This document shows, one piece after another, positions 43,288-52,294 of a stretch of 58,753 nt of DNA. Each line of letters begins with the position of its first letter. Position 1 is the first letter of the stretch. The notes beneath the pieces are model-generated. The model was not told the DNA's origin. It saw only the letters and a list, made by a program, of their open reading frames with translations, and did no database searches. Both the position numbers and the translations under genes were made by a program. Source of the DNA: CAIXQW01 sp046049675 (GTDB taxonomy: Bacteria; Bacteroidota; Bacteroidia; Chitinophagales; Chitinophagaceae); NCBI GenBank assembly GCA_046049675.1, contig JBJORA010000123.1:1-58753 (forward strand), given 5' to 3'.

Positions 43288-45258
43288 TTATTTATAATTT
43301 CTCTGACTTGGTTTTACAACTTCGTATTTAAGTTCTTCTTTATGCAATGTCCAGTCGTCGCCAGTGCGTTCCCAAGCCGACACGTACATATACTCATCGT
43401 CATGTCGCAATGCCTCGCCATCGTCTTGATGTTCTTCTCTAAAGTGACCACCACAGCTTTCTTCGCGTGCCAAAGCATCTTTACACATCAACTCACCTAG
43501 CTCAATAAAGTCAGCCACACGGCCAGCTTTATCTAATTCTGGATTAAAGCCATTAGCAGTACCTGGCACACGTACATCGCTCCAAAATTCTTTGCGTAGC
43601 GCTTGCACTTCCGCAATTGCTTCCAAGAGTCCTTCCTTGTTGCGGGCCATACCACATTTATCCCAAATAATTTTACCGAGACGTTTGTGAAATTGCTCTA
43701 CGCTAGTTTTACCTTGTATGCTCATTAACTTGTTGATGCGCTCTACCACATCACTATGTGCACGATTAAATGCATCGGTATTTGTATTAATTGCACCGGT
43801 AGCGATTTCATCTGCCAAATAGTTACCAATTGTATATGGTATTACAAAGTAGCCATCTGCTAAACCTTGCATTAATGCACTTGCACCAAGTCTGTTAGCA
43901 CCGTGATCGCTAAAATTAGCTTCACCCAAGGCATACAAACCTTTTACACTCGTCATCAATTCGTAGTCTACCCACAGGCCGCCCATTGTATAGTGTACAG
44001 CAGGATAAATGCGCATTGGTACTTCGTAAGGATTTTCGCCAGTGATTTTCTCGTACATGTCAAAGAGATTGCCGTACTCTTCTTTTACCACTTCTTTGCC
44101 TAAACGAATTAGTGTAGCCTCATCAGGGTTTTGTATGCCCAACTTATTAGCTTGTGCACGGCCATACTTATTAATTAGGTTGAACTTAAAGTCTAAATAA
44201 ACAGCCTGCTTGGTTGTACCAACACCATAGCCGGCATCGCAACGCTCTTTGGCGGCACGGCTAGCAATATCGCGTGGTACTAGATTGCCAAATGCAGGAT
44301 AACGGCGCTCTAAATAATAGTCGCGCTCTTCTTCTGGTATATCATTTGGTTTACGAGGATCGTCCTTTTTCATTGGTACCCAAATACGACCATCGTTACG
44401 CAAACTTTCACTCATTAAAGTAAGCTTACTTTGGTGATCGCCACTTACAGGTATACAAGTTGGATGTATTTGTGTAAAGCATGGATTAGCAAAGTGGGCA
44501 CCTTTTTTATGCGCTTTCCACGCCGCAGTAACATTACTACCCATGGCATTTGTACTCAAATAAAACACATTGCCGTAGCCACCAGTGCATAACAGAACCG
44601 CGTGTGCACCATGTTTTTCTACCTCTCCAGTAACAAGGTTGCGTGCTATGATTCCTCGCGCTTTGCCATCTTCTACAACCACATCAAGCATTTCGTGGCG
44701 GCTATACATTTTTACCTTACCAGCAGCGATCTGGCGATTAAGTGCGCTGTAAGCACCTAACAATAATTGCTGCCCTGTTTGACCTGCTGCATAGAAGGTA
44801 CGCTTTACTTGTGTACCACCAAAGCTACGGTTAGCTAATGTACCACCATATTCGCGTGCAAATGGCACACCTTGCGCCACACACTGATCGATAATGCCTG
44901 TGCTAACTTCGGCGAGGCGGTGTACGTTGGCTTCACGTGCGCGATAGTCGCCACCCTTAATTGTGTCGTAGAATAAGCGATAAACGCTATCGCCGTCGTT
45001 TTGATAATTTTTTGCAGCATTGATGCCTCCTTGTGCAGCGATGCTATGTGCACGACGCGCACTATCTTGGAAACAAAATGCTTTTACATTGTAGCCAAGT
45101 TCTGCTAAAGTTGCAGCTGCACTAGAGCCAGCAAGGCCTGTGCCAACAACAATAACATCAATCTTGCGCTTATTTGCAGGATTAACAAGGCGACAATTGC
45201 TTTTGTACTTACTCCATTTTTCGGCTAAAGTTCCTTCTGGTATTCTTGAATTCAACAT
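43288..45258 (-). CDS. sdhA: Succinate dehydrogenase/fumarate reductase flavoprotein subunit
   Basis: The 656-residue catalytic subunit of complex II oxidises succinate to fumarate at a covalently bound FAD. The FAD-binding GTGLAGSSAAATLAELG lies near residue 38, with the flavinylation region SIAAQGGINAAKNY shortly after. Substrate-site motifs include GDHGANRLGASALMQGLADG and the HYTMGGLWVDYE segment. The size and sequence style match the Bacteroidota/epsilon-type enzymes paired with a single b558-type membrane subunit. It follows sdhC by 36 bp. Confidence 0.96.
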   Translation of the reverse strand: MLNSRIPEGTLAEKWSKYKSNCRLVNPANKRKIDVIVVGTGLAGSSAAATLAELGYNVKAFCFQDSARRAHSIAAQGGINAAKNYQNDGDSVYRLFYDTIKGGDYRAREANVHRLAEVSTGIIDQCVAQGVPFAREYGGTLANRSFGGTQVKRTFYAAGQTGQQLLLGAYSALNRQIAAGKVKMYSRHEMLDVVVEDGKARGIIARNLVTGEVEKHGAHAVLLCTGGYGNVFYLSTNAMGSNVTAAWKAHKKGAHFANPCFTQIHPTCIPVSGDHQSKLTLMSESLRNDGRIWVPMKKDDPRKPNDIPEEERDYYLERRYPAFGNLVPRDIASRAAKERCDAGYGVGTTKQAVYLDFKFNLINKYGRAQANKLGIQNPDEATLIRLGKEVVKEEYGNLFDMYEKITGENPYEVPMRIYPAVHYTMGGLWVDYELMTSVKGLYALGEANFSDHGANRLGASALMQGLADGYFVIPYTIGNYLADEIATGAINTNTDAFNRAHSDVVERINKLMSIQGKTSVEQFHKRLGKIIWDKCGMARNKEGLLEAIAEVQALRKEFWSDVRVPGTANGFNPELDKAGRVADFIELGELMCKDALAREESCGGHFREEHQDDGEALRHDDEYMYVSAWERTGDDWTLHKEELKYEVVKPSQRNYK

Positions 45259-45294
45259 ATGTTGTAAAAAATTTAGTGAGGTTAAAAAAACTGT

Positions 45295-45966
45295 TTATTG
45301 AACTAATCCTAAGTGCATTGCGATTGGCATGGCTGCAAAAAGTGCGCATACAATTGTAGCAAAAGCGTAGCCAAAATTTTTAATAATACCATTGTACTTG
45401 CTGTTGTTCAGACCAAGTGTTTGAAATGCACTTGGTATGCCATGTATTAAGTGCCACCATAGTGCCACTACGCCAAAAACATATACAATAACAATCCAAA
45501 GCTTAGAAAAAGCTTCCTTCATTTCATTAAATGTATCGTGTGGAGCGTCTCCATGCAAGTACAAGCTAGCTTTTGTGCCTACCCAAAAATGGCTAAGATG
45601 CACAACCAAAAAGATTAACAATAGGCTACCTAAAACACCCATGCTACGGCTATACCATTTGCTAGTAGCATTACCTGCACTTACGGCATATTTTGTCGGG
45701 CGCGCCTTTTGGTTTTTGAGTGTAAGGCTAAAACCTTGCATAATATGAAGGATAAAGCCTGCAAAAAGACCCAATTCCATTACCCTAATAATGTAATTAT
45801 GGCTCATAAAAGTGGCATATTCATTAAAGGTTTTGCCCTCATCGGGTATAAAAATCATGGTATTGATACCAACGTGCACTACTAGAAAAGTAACAAGAAA
45901 GAGGCCTGTAAAGCTCATAACTAGTTTTCTACCAATGGAACTCTGGAATGCTTGTAATAAAGACAT
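45295..45966 (-). CDS. sdhC: Succinate dehydrogenase cytochrome b558-type subunit
   Basis: The 223-residue inner-membrane protein has five hydrophobic helices and several conserved His as haem ligands (LVVHVGINT, FILHIMQGFSL, LVVHLSHFW, ALWWHLIHG). It anchors SdhAB and passes electrons to menaquinone. The single large subunit replaces separate SdhC and SdhD. It is the first gene of the operon; a TAAATTTG box at 45989-45996 lies 22 nt upstream of its ATG. Confidence 0.94.
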   Translation of the reverse strand: MSLLQAFQSSIGRKLVMSFTGLFLVTFLVVHVGINTMIFIPDEGKTFNEYATFMSHNYIIRVMELGLFAGFILHIMQGFSLTLKNQKARPTKYAVSAGNATSKWYSRSMGVLGSLLLIFLVVHLSHFWVGTKASLYLHGDAPHDTFNEMKEAFSKLWIVIVYVFGVVALWWHLIHGIPSAFQTLGLNNSKYNGIIKNFGYAFATIVCALFAAMPIAMHLGLVQ

Positions 45967-45988
45967 TGATGTAAAATTTGCTTGTTCA

Positions 45989-45996
45989 CAAATTTA
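45989..45996 (-). promoter_or_regulatory. Putative -7 element of the sdh operon
   Basis: The minus strand reads TAAATTTG, an exact TAnnTTTG match, 22 nt upstream of the sdhC start. Confidence 0.5.
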
Positions 45997-46139
45997 CCAC
46001 TACTGCTAGCCGACATGGCTGTGATTTTGGTCAAAAGCACTGTTTATGAGACCTTTGCGACATATATCATCTTACAGCAACTGAGGTAAATGATAAAAAA
46101 TGTGCGAGTGCAATATGTTTAATAGACCTGTGTTTGGGT

Positions 46140-46147
46140 TATCTTTA
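46140..46147 (+). promoter_or_regulatory. Putative -7 element of the M43 protease gene
   Basis: TATCTTTA, one mismatch from TAnnTTTG, lies 26 nt before the ATG at 46174. Confidence 0.4.
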
Positions 46148-46173
46148 CAGACTAATAGTTGACGTTCTACGAG

Positions 46174-49100
46174 ATGAAAAATTTATTACAAAAATTAATA
46201 CTAGCTGTAGCATGTATTGCATTTACTGCAACAGCTTCTGCACAGCGTACATGTGGCACAATGGATGTACATGACCATTTGATGCAACACGATGCTGCTT
46301 ACCAAGCCGCGCGCCAAGCTATTGCTCAGCAATATGCCTTGCATCAAGCCGATATTATGGCTGGACGTAAAACGAGGATTCAAGTCACAATCCCTGTTGT
46401 TTTTCACGTCGTGTATCAAAACGCTACAGAAAACATACCTGATGCGCAGCTACTTGCAAATCTTACACAGCTCAACGAAGACTTCGCCAAGCTTAATGCC
46501 GATACCAATTTGGTTCCAACGCCATTTAAAGCTTTTCATGCCAATACTGATATACAGTTTTGCCTAGCGGTGCGTGATCCACAAGGTAACACTACAACTG
46601 GTATCACGCGTACGCAAACAACTGTAAATAGTTTTAGCACAAACAATAATGTAAAGTTCAATGCCAATGGTGGTAAAGATGCGTGGCCTCGTGATAGCTA
46701 TCTCAATATTTGGGTAGCCGACTTAGGCAGCAGCTTACTTGGCTACGCGCAGTTTCCTGGAGGCGGTGCCGCCACAGATGGTGTAGTGTGTAATTACAAT
46801 ACTGTAGGCAGCTTAACGGTGCCAGGTACAAACACTGGTTACGATCGCGGTCGTACCCTTACACACGAAGTTGGCCACTGGTTAGATCTTTTCCATATCT
46901 GGGGCGATGATAACGGCGCATGTACTGGTAGCGATCAAGTAGGTGATACGCCTAACCAAGAAGATGCAAATTATGGTTGTCCAACATATCCTCTATTAGA
47001 TGCATGTACAGGCACAAACCCTGGTGTAATGTTTATGAACTATATGGACTATACTGATGATATCTGTATGCACATGTTTACTGAAGGTCAAAAAACACGT
47101 ATGCAGTCATTATTTGCACCTGGTGGTGATCGTGTTGCTTTACTTGCTAGTCAAGGTTGTATTCCAATTGCACCATGTGTTGGTATGCCAACGGCTGGTA
47201 CAGCTTCTTCAAGCATAGACACTATTTTCTGCCAAAACAGTTTAGTATTAAATGTGGCAGGTTCTTCACTAGGCACTAATGGTATTACACTACAATGGCA
47301 GAGCAGTACTGATAATGTTACTTGGACAAATATCGCTGGTGGCATTGTAAATAATTTTAGTGTACCTACATCTAGCATGGTGCCAGGTAATAACTACTAC
47401 CGCGTTGTGGTTACATGTTCTACAAGTAACATGTCTGCAAATAGTACAGCAGCCATCGTTTACAAAACAGGTATTACTGGAGTGCTAGGCGATACAGTTT
47501 GTAATGCAGGCGCTACTAACTTATTAGCACAAAATGCAACTGGCACTGTCAATTGGTATAGCGATGCTGCTGGAACAAATTTACTTTTCTCTGGTAATCC
47601 TTACGCTACTGTGATATCTGGCAATAGCACAATCTATGCCAATACGGTAACTCAAAATAAATACCAAGTAGGTCCAATCAATGGCAGTATGGGAACATTT
47701 AATACCTCAAGCAATTTTAACACACAAGTCAATGGTTTAGTATTTACTGCATTTCAAAATCTAACGATAGACACAGTATTTATCTATACACGTGGCACAG
47801 GTACAGTTTTGATTAATTTAGAAGACAATGCTACAGGTAATACGCTTACCACCTATACACACGTTGTAAGTGTAGCGAACGATAGCGTTAAAACACCAAT
47901 TCCAGTTAACTTTAGTTGTACTGGTGGTGTTACCTATAATATCAATGCAAGTGGCACTACAGGTGTTGGCTTGTTTAGAAATACAAGCGGCTTTACATAT
48001 CCATACTCAGTACCTGGTGTAATTAGCATTACAGGTCCAGTAAGCCCTAATCCAGTGCGATACGCTTACTATTATGATTGGCGTATTAGTACAAGTTGTA
48101 GTACACCACTTGTACCTGTTAATTTAGCTATTAGCGGTGTCACGCTAAACGCAAGTGCAACCAATAGTACATGTGCTGGTGCAACAGGTAGTATTACTGC
48201 TAATGCAACTGGAGGCACTGGTATACAATATTCGCTTAATGGCGCTGCACCTGTAAGCAGTGGTAGCTTTACAAGTCTTGCTGCTGGCGCATATACAGTA
48301 ACTGCTAGCAATTCAGTTGGTTGTACAACAAGCACTTCACTTAATATTATTACACCTTCTGCTGTAAATGTTTCTTTAAGCATGACGCCAGCGACTGGTG
48401 GTAGCAATGGTTCTATCAGTGCGACTGCAAGTGGTGGTACTGCTCCATATTTATATTCACTTAATGGCAGTCCTTTTGGCTTTGCAAGCAATTTCAATAA
48501 CCTAACTGCTGGCTTCTACACTGTGTGCGCACAAGATGCTAACTTGTGTACTAGTTGTAATGCAATTGTTGTAACTAATCCAACAGTTGTACTTGTTACC
48601 GCAAGTGTACTTAACCTTGCGTGTGCAACTTCTAATTTAGGAGTAGTAGATGTAGTAGCCTTTAGCGGTCAAGCACCATACACATATTCAATTAACGGCG
48701 GCGCATTTCAACCTAGCAGTACATTTAGCAACCTAGCTGCAGGCATCTATACAGTTACCGCGCAAGATTTGAATGGTGCAAGTGCAACTACAACTGTAAC
48801 TGTAGGCGTAAGCACTATAGCTATGGGCGTGCCTGCTGTAACCTATACTACAGCGAGTCCATGCGTAGGTACAATTGCCATATCGGCGAGCGGTGGCACA
48901 TTGCCACTTACGTATAGTGTAAATGGTTTGCCAACACCTTCTACTGCAACTGCGCTTTGTGGTGGCACGTATACAATAGCTGCAATAGATGCCAATGGCT
49001 GTAGCGTTACACAAACTGCTGTAGTGCCTATCGCATTGCCGCTTACATTTGGTCCATTTACTCTAGTACAACCTTGTGCTGGCGCTACAAATGGCCAAAT

Positions 49101-50235
49101 CAACGCAACGACTACTGGTGGTATTGCTCCAATTTCGTATAGTATTGGCGGAGGATTTGGCACTAGCGGTTCATTTAGCGGACTTGCAGGCGCTGCATAT
49201 ACGATTACAGCGCAAGATGCATTTGGTGTATCAATTAGTACAGTAGTGCCGCTTAACGTAAGTAGCAACTTAGCAATTGGTGGTAGCCAAACAGGTGCTA
49301 TCATTTGTGTGGGTGTGTGCGACGGTGTTGCCACAGCAACATTAACGAATGGTGCTCCAGGTTTTACTTATTCACTTAATGGCGGCGCTGGTCAACCTAG
49401 CGGCGTATTTAGTAATTTATGTGCTGGCACTTACACTGTACTTGGTACAGATGCAAACGGTTGTACTTCATCTACCGCAATTGCAGTTACACAACCTGCT
49501 GTTGCACTTGTATTAAGCACAATTCCAAATCACGTTAAATGTATTGGCGACCCAACGGGCTCTGTTACTTTAGCTGGATTAGGTGGTGTTGGTCCTTATA
49601 CATATGCATTAAACAATGGTCAGTATTCAAGTTCTGGTCAATACAATAATCTTACTGCTGGTATTTACACTGTGTATGTAAAAGATAATAATGGTTGTAC
49701 TTACAGCACATTTACTACAATTACGCAAAGTGCCACAGTGTTAACACTTGCTGCAGCAGCAACACCATCTAGCGGTGGTAACAATGGCATGATTAATGCA
49801 ACAGCTGGCGGTGGTACTGCACCATATACCTATGCACTTAACGGCGGTGTTTCGCAAAGCAGTGGCAGCTTTACAGGCTTAGCTAACGGTTCGTATACTG
49901 TAAGTGCAACAGATGCTGCAGGTTGTATACGCACATATGTACTACAAGTTGTATCGCCAGAAAGTCTTACAGATATACAATTTGCAAAAGACATATCGTT
50001 GTATCCAAATCCGGCACACGATTATATACAACTAAACATACAAGACGGTGCAAGTGCAGTACAGATAAGCATTACCAATGCCATTGGACAAACTGTGGCA
50101 CGTGATTATGCATTTGCAACTGGTAGTGGTGTAAGTAAGCGAATTAGCACTGCACACCTAGCAGCTGGCACATATAACATGCTCATCATTGATGAGAATA
50201 AGCGCACAGCAGTGAAGAAGTTTGTAGTACAGTAA
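46174..50235 (+). CDS. Secreted M43 (pappalysin-like) metalloprotease with SprB-type repeats and T9SS domain
   Basis: The 1353-residue protein has a signal peptide (MKNLLQKLILAVACIAFTATASAQ). The M43-type zinc protease domain (about 50-320) carries HEVGHWLDLFH (His231, Glu232, His235, His241) and a Met-turn region MFMNYMDY. An Ig-like region and a jelly-roll-like region follow. Eight SprB-like repeats (about 650-1265) each contain a Y-S-L-N-G core and a G-x-YTV-x-D-x-x-GC end. The C-terminus is a T9SS domain (LYPNPAHDYIQL ... HLAAGTYNMLI). The usual metzincin Gly in HExxHxxG is Asp. ATG 46174 was chosen over the TTG at 46159. Confidence 0.92.
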   Translation: MKNLLQKLILAVACIAFTATASAQRTCGTMDVHDHLMQHDAAYQAARQAIAQQYALHQADIMAGRKTRIQVTIPVVFHVVYQNATENIPDAQLLANLTQLNEDFAKLNADTNLVPTPFKAFHANTDIQFCLAVRDPQGNTTTGITRTQTTVNSFSTNNNVKFNANGGKDAWPRDSYLNIWVADLGSSLLGYAQFPGGGAATDGVVCNYNTVGSLTVPGTNTGYDRGRTLTHEVGHWLDLFHIWGDDNGACTGSDQVGDTPNQEDANYGCPTYPLLDACTGTNPGVMFMNYMDYTDDICMHMFTEGQKTRMQSLFAPGGDRVALLASQGCIPIAPCVGMPTAGTASSSIDTIFCQNSLVLNVAGSSLGTNGITLQWQSSTDNVTWTNIAGGIVNNFSVPTSSMVPGNNYYRVVVTCSTSNMSANSTAAIVYKTGITGVLGDTVCNAGATNLLAQNATGTVNWYSDAAGTNLLFSGNPYATVISGNSTIYANTVTQNKYQVGPINGSMGTFNTSSNFNTQVNGLVFTAFQNLTIDTVFIYTRGTGTVLINLEDNATGNTLTTYTHVVSVANDSVKTPIPVNFSCTGGVTYNINASGTTGVGLFRNTSGFTYPYSVPGVISITGPVSPNPVRYAYYYDWRISTSCSTPLVPVNLAISGVTLNASATNSTCAGATGSITANATGGTGIQYSLNGAAPVSSGSFTSLAAGAYTVTASNSVGCTTSTSLNIITPSAVNVSLSMTPATGGSNGSISATASGGTAPYLYSLNGSPFGFASNFNNLTAGFYTVCAQDANLCTSCNAIVVTNPTVVLVTASVLNLACATSNLGVVDVVAFSGQAPYTYSINGGAFQPSSTFSNLAAGIYTVTAQDLNGASATTTVTVGVSTIAMGVPAVTYTTASPCVGTIAISASGGTLPLTYSVNGLPTPSTATALCGGTYTIAAIDANGCSVTQTAVVPIALPLTFGPFTLVQPCAGATNGQINATTTGGIAPISYSIGGGFGTSGSFSGLAGAAYTITAQDAFGVSISTVVPLNVSSNLAIGGSQTGAIICVGVCDGVATATLTNGAPGFTYSLNGGAGQPSGVFSNLCAGTYTVLGTDANGCTSSTAIAVTQPAVALVLSTIPNHVKCIGDPTGSVTLAGLGGVGPYTYALNNGQYSSSGQYNNLTAGIYTVYVKDNNGCTYSTFTTITQSATVLTLAAAATPSSGGNNGMINATAGGGTAPYTYALNGGVSQSSGSFTGLANGSYTVSATDAAGCIRTYVLQVVSPESLTDIQFAKDISLYPNPAHDYIQLNIQDGASAVQISITNAIGQTVARDYAFATGSGVSKRISTAHLAAGTYNMLIIDENKRTAVKKFVVQ

Positions 50236-50272
50236 TGTACGCGAGGCTAGTCCTCGAGCAAAAATTAAGTTC

Positions 50273-50306
50273 AAACAATGCAGTCAATATGGCTGCATTG
50301 TTTTTT
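50273..50306. terminator. Strong, probably bidirectional terminator
   Basis: The 11-bp stem AAACAATGCAG / CTGCATTGTTT with a 9-nt loop and a T-run lies between the convergent M43 protease and GT2 genes; it touches the GT2 stop codon. Confidence 0.85.
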
Positions 50307-51210
50307 ATGCCAACTTCAAAAGCTTGTAATTTTTATACTCTCCAATTCTAAAACCTAGCAGATCCTCTAGTGGCGTCATTATTCTATCTTTTAAGCGCCA
50401 GTCGGCCTTGCTAGGGTCAAAGACAAATTCCCAATCTTGAGAGGCAACTTTTTCGTGCATGACGCGTGGGTGCGTGCCAGTAAAAAGCTCTAACCTGTCC
50501 ATGCGGTTGCGAGGATCAAACAAGTCATTGTCGTACTTTTTACGTTGATCTTGGTAAAAATAACCCAATTGTAGCGCCTTAGCTGTTGATGATGGTGGCC
50601 TTACCATAGTATAGTGGTAAATAGGTGCATCAACTTTTACAACATTCAGCTTTCTGCCTTGTAGTTGGCTTACTTCTGTTGCGCTACTTACATCGCCATA
50701 ATGCCTAAAGCCCATAGAATCTTTATAGCTCTTTATTCCTTTTTGATTTCGAAGTACACGTATTTCGTGTTTATGTACTCGACGACTCGTACGTATATAA
50801 TTGTACCCGCCAAAAAAATGCAAAAAAGGCAAAAGCAGTCCTTCTACAAGCCTATTATTGTGATGCTTATTAATGGCGGCAATGACTTTAGGCAAATCAT
50901 TTTCATGTATTACTTCGTCAGCTTGTACATGAAACAACCAATCCCCGGTGCAAGCTTGTAAGCCAATATTAGTTTGATCCGCAAAAATTTTTCCTTTTTC
51001 GTTATTCGCAAAATCCCAAATAGTATCAATAATCTTAATCTTTGGGTTATTCAAATTTTGTATTGCCTCTTTGCTACCATCAATACTATCTCCTAAGACA
51101 ACGATAAACTCGTCACATATATCTATGATAGAATTAATTGCTTGTATAAATGGCACGTCATAATCAAAGCCATTTCTAAGATAAGTAAAACCGGATATTC
51201 GTACCGCCAT
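50305..51210 (-). CDS. Glycosyltransferase family 2-like protein
   Basis: The 301-residue cytoplasmic protein has a GT-A-like N-terminal domain: RISGFTYLRNGFDYDVPFIQAINS, the nucleotide-binding region DEFIVVLGDSIDGSKEAI and the metal-binding acidic motif VQADEV near residue 97. The C-terminal half contains a conserved HYTMVRPP segment. Such enzymes transfer sugars to surface glycans. It stands alone, with no polysaccharide cluster nearby, so acceptor and pathway are unknown. Confidence 0.83.
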   Translation of the reverse strand: MAVRISGFTYLRNGFDYDVPFIQAINSIIDICDEFIVVLGDSIDGSKEAIQNLNNPKIKIIDTIWDFANNEKGKIFADQTNIGLQACTGDWLFHVQADEVIHENDLPKVIAAINKHHNNRLVEGLLLPFLHFFGGYNYIRTSRRVHKHEIRVLRNQKGIKSYKDSMGFRHYGDVSSATEVSQLQGRKLNVVKVDAPIYHYTMVRPPSSTAKALQLGYFYQDQRKKYDNDLFDPRNRMDRLELFTGTHPRVMHEKVASQDWEFVFDPSKADWRLKDRIMTPLEDLLGFRIGEYKNYKLLKLA

Positions 51211-51270
51211 TTTGTAAAACTATAGATTTGTGGATATGGTAGATGTTGCCAAGAAATAATTATTACTACA

Positions 51271-51822
51271 TTAAAGCCACTTAGCCTCTATCACATCAAA
51301 TAAATCATCGGGCTTGTACGTGCGCCAATTAATGATGTCTGCAGAGGATACAAAGTGCTTGATTTTGCTATGCTGCCATTCGTAGCTGCACAGTTCATTG
51401 AGGTTTAGCATTACAATATAACCTTCTTCATCGCGAATATCTTCATACCACTCTTCGTAGTACTCAACATCACCTGCAAAGAGGCTCATCACATTTTCGC
51501 CAATAAGGATGTACTTGTAAATTTTCTTTTGGATAAGAACGTCAATCAAATTGCGTTTTAGAATGGCGCTATCGTTATCCATTACATCGTTCCATTCGCC
51601 AATAAACTCTAACACGGCGCAATGGTCATCATAATCAGCAAAAAGAATTTTTACATACAAGTTCTCACTACCAAAACTATCCCACTGCGGATGTACATAA
51701 TAGTTATAGACAGTATTTGTAAATTCAAACTCACTATGCACGGTACCGTAATACGGACTGTGTTCGTCGTGCTCACTATTGTAAATGTGCTGCCAGTTGT
51801 AAAATGGCTCTATCGTATGCAT
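51271..51822 (-). CDS. Hypothetical acidic cytoplasmic protein
   Basis: The 183-residue protein has no signal peptide or membrane helix and is very rich in Tyr, Trp, Asp and Glu (for example YYEEWYEDIRDEEG). It starts MHTIEPFYNWQHIYNSEHDEHSPY. No motif was recognised, though the strong coding pattern and spacing between two same-strand genes support it as real. It lies 43 bp downstream of the rhodanese gene and may share its transcript. Confidence 0.65.
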   Translation of the reverse strand: MHTIEPFYNWQHIYNSEHDEHSPYYGTVHSEFEFTNTVYNYYVHPQWDSFGSENLYVKILFADYDDHCAVLEFIGEWNDVMDNDSAILKRNLIDVLIQKKIYKYILIGENVMSLFAGDVEYYEEWYEDIRDEEGYIVMLNLNELCSYEWQHSKIKHFVSSADIINWRTYKPDDLFDVIEAKWL

Positions 51823-51865
51823 TAAAAAATCGTGCTGATAAAATACGATTGCAACAATATGCTAC

Positions 51866-52174
51866 TTAGCTACCGTAAGCTGCTTGCCAAGCTAAAATAC
51901 CACCTTCTACATTGACAGTATTTGTAAAGCCAAGCTGTTCCAAAATCATGCAGGCTTGCAAACTGCGCATACCACTTCGGCAATGGATAATTACTTCTTG
52001 ATCGCGTAAATCTTCGATATCCTCTATTTGCGCATTAGCAATTTGCCCTAAAGGAATAAGTTTAGCACCCATATTGATTTCGGCATATTCTGCAGGCTCT
52101 CTTACATCTAATATGTTTAACGTGTCGCCATTATCCAAGCGCTCTTTAAGTTTCTGAACCGTTATTGTTCTCAT
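51866..52174 (-). CDS. Rhodanese-like domain protein
   Basis: The 102-residue single-domain rhodanese has LNILDVREPAEY near the N-terminus and the active-site loop IIHCRSGMRSLQA with the catalytic Cys. Such small proteins carry persulfide sulfur in the cytoplasm. There is no signal peptide and no fused domain. It starts 120 bp from the divergent M28 peptidase ATG. Confidence 0.92.
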   Translation of the reverse strand: MRTITVQKLKERLDNGDTLNILDVREPAEYAEINMGAKLIPLGQIANAQIEDIEDLRDQEVIIHCRSGMRSLQACMILEQLGFTNTVNVEGGILAWQAAYGS

Positions 52175-52281
52175 TCAGTTGAATTATTAATGCACAAAAG
52201 TAGGGAAAACGTGCAACACGTTGGCATATTTAGCATCAGCTTGCTGCACAAAAACATTTACCTTATTAGCAAATCAACACT

Positions 52282-52289
52282 CATCTTTG
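52282..52289 (+). promoter_or_regulatory. Putative -7 element of the M28 peptidase gene
   Basis: CATCTTTG lies 5 nt before the ATG at 52295 and inside the longer possible frame from 52190. It supports the shorter start and a leaderless message. Confidence 0.45.
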
Positions 52290-52294
52290 CAGGT

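Noticed and set aside
48072..49334. Antisense ORFs opposite the SprB repeats (48072-48497, 48733-49014, 48843-49334)
   Set aside because: They are Pro/Val/Leu-rich shadows of repetitive Gly/Ser/Thr codons in the M43 protein gene.
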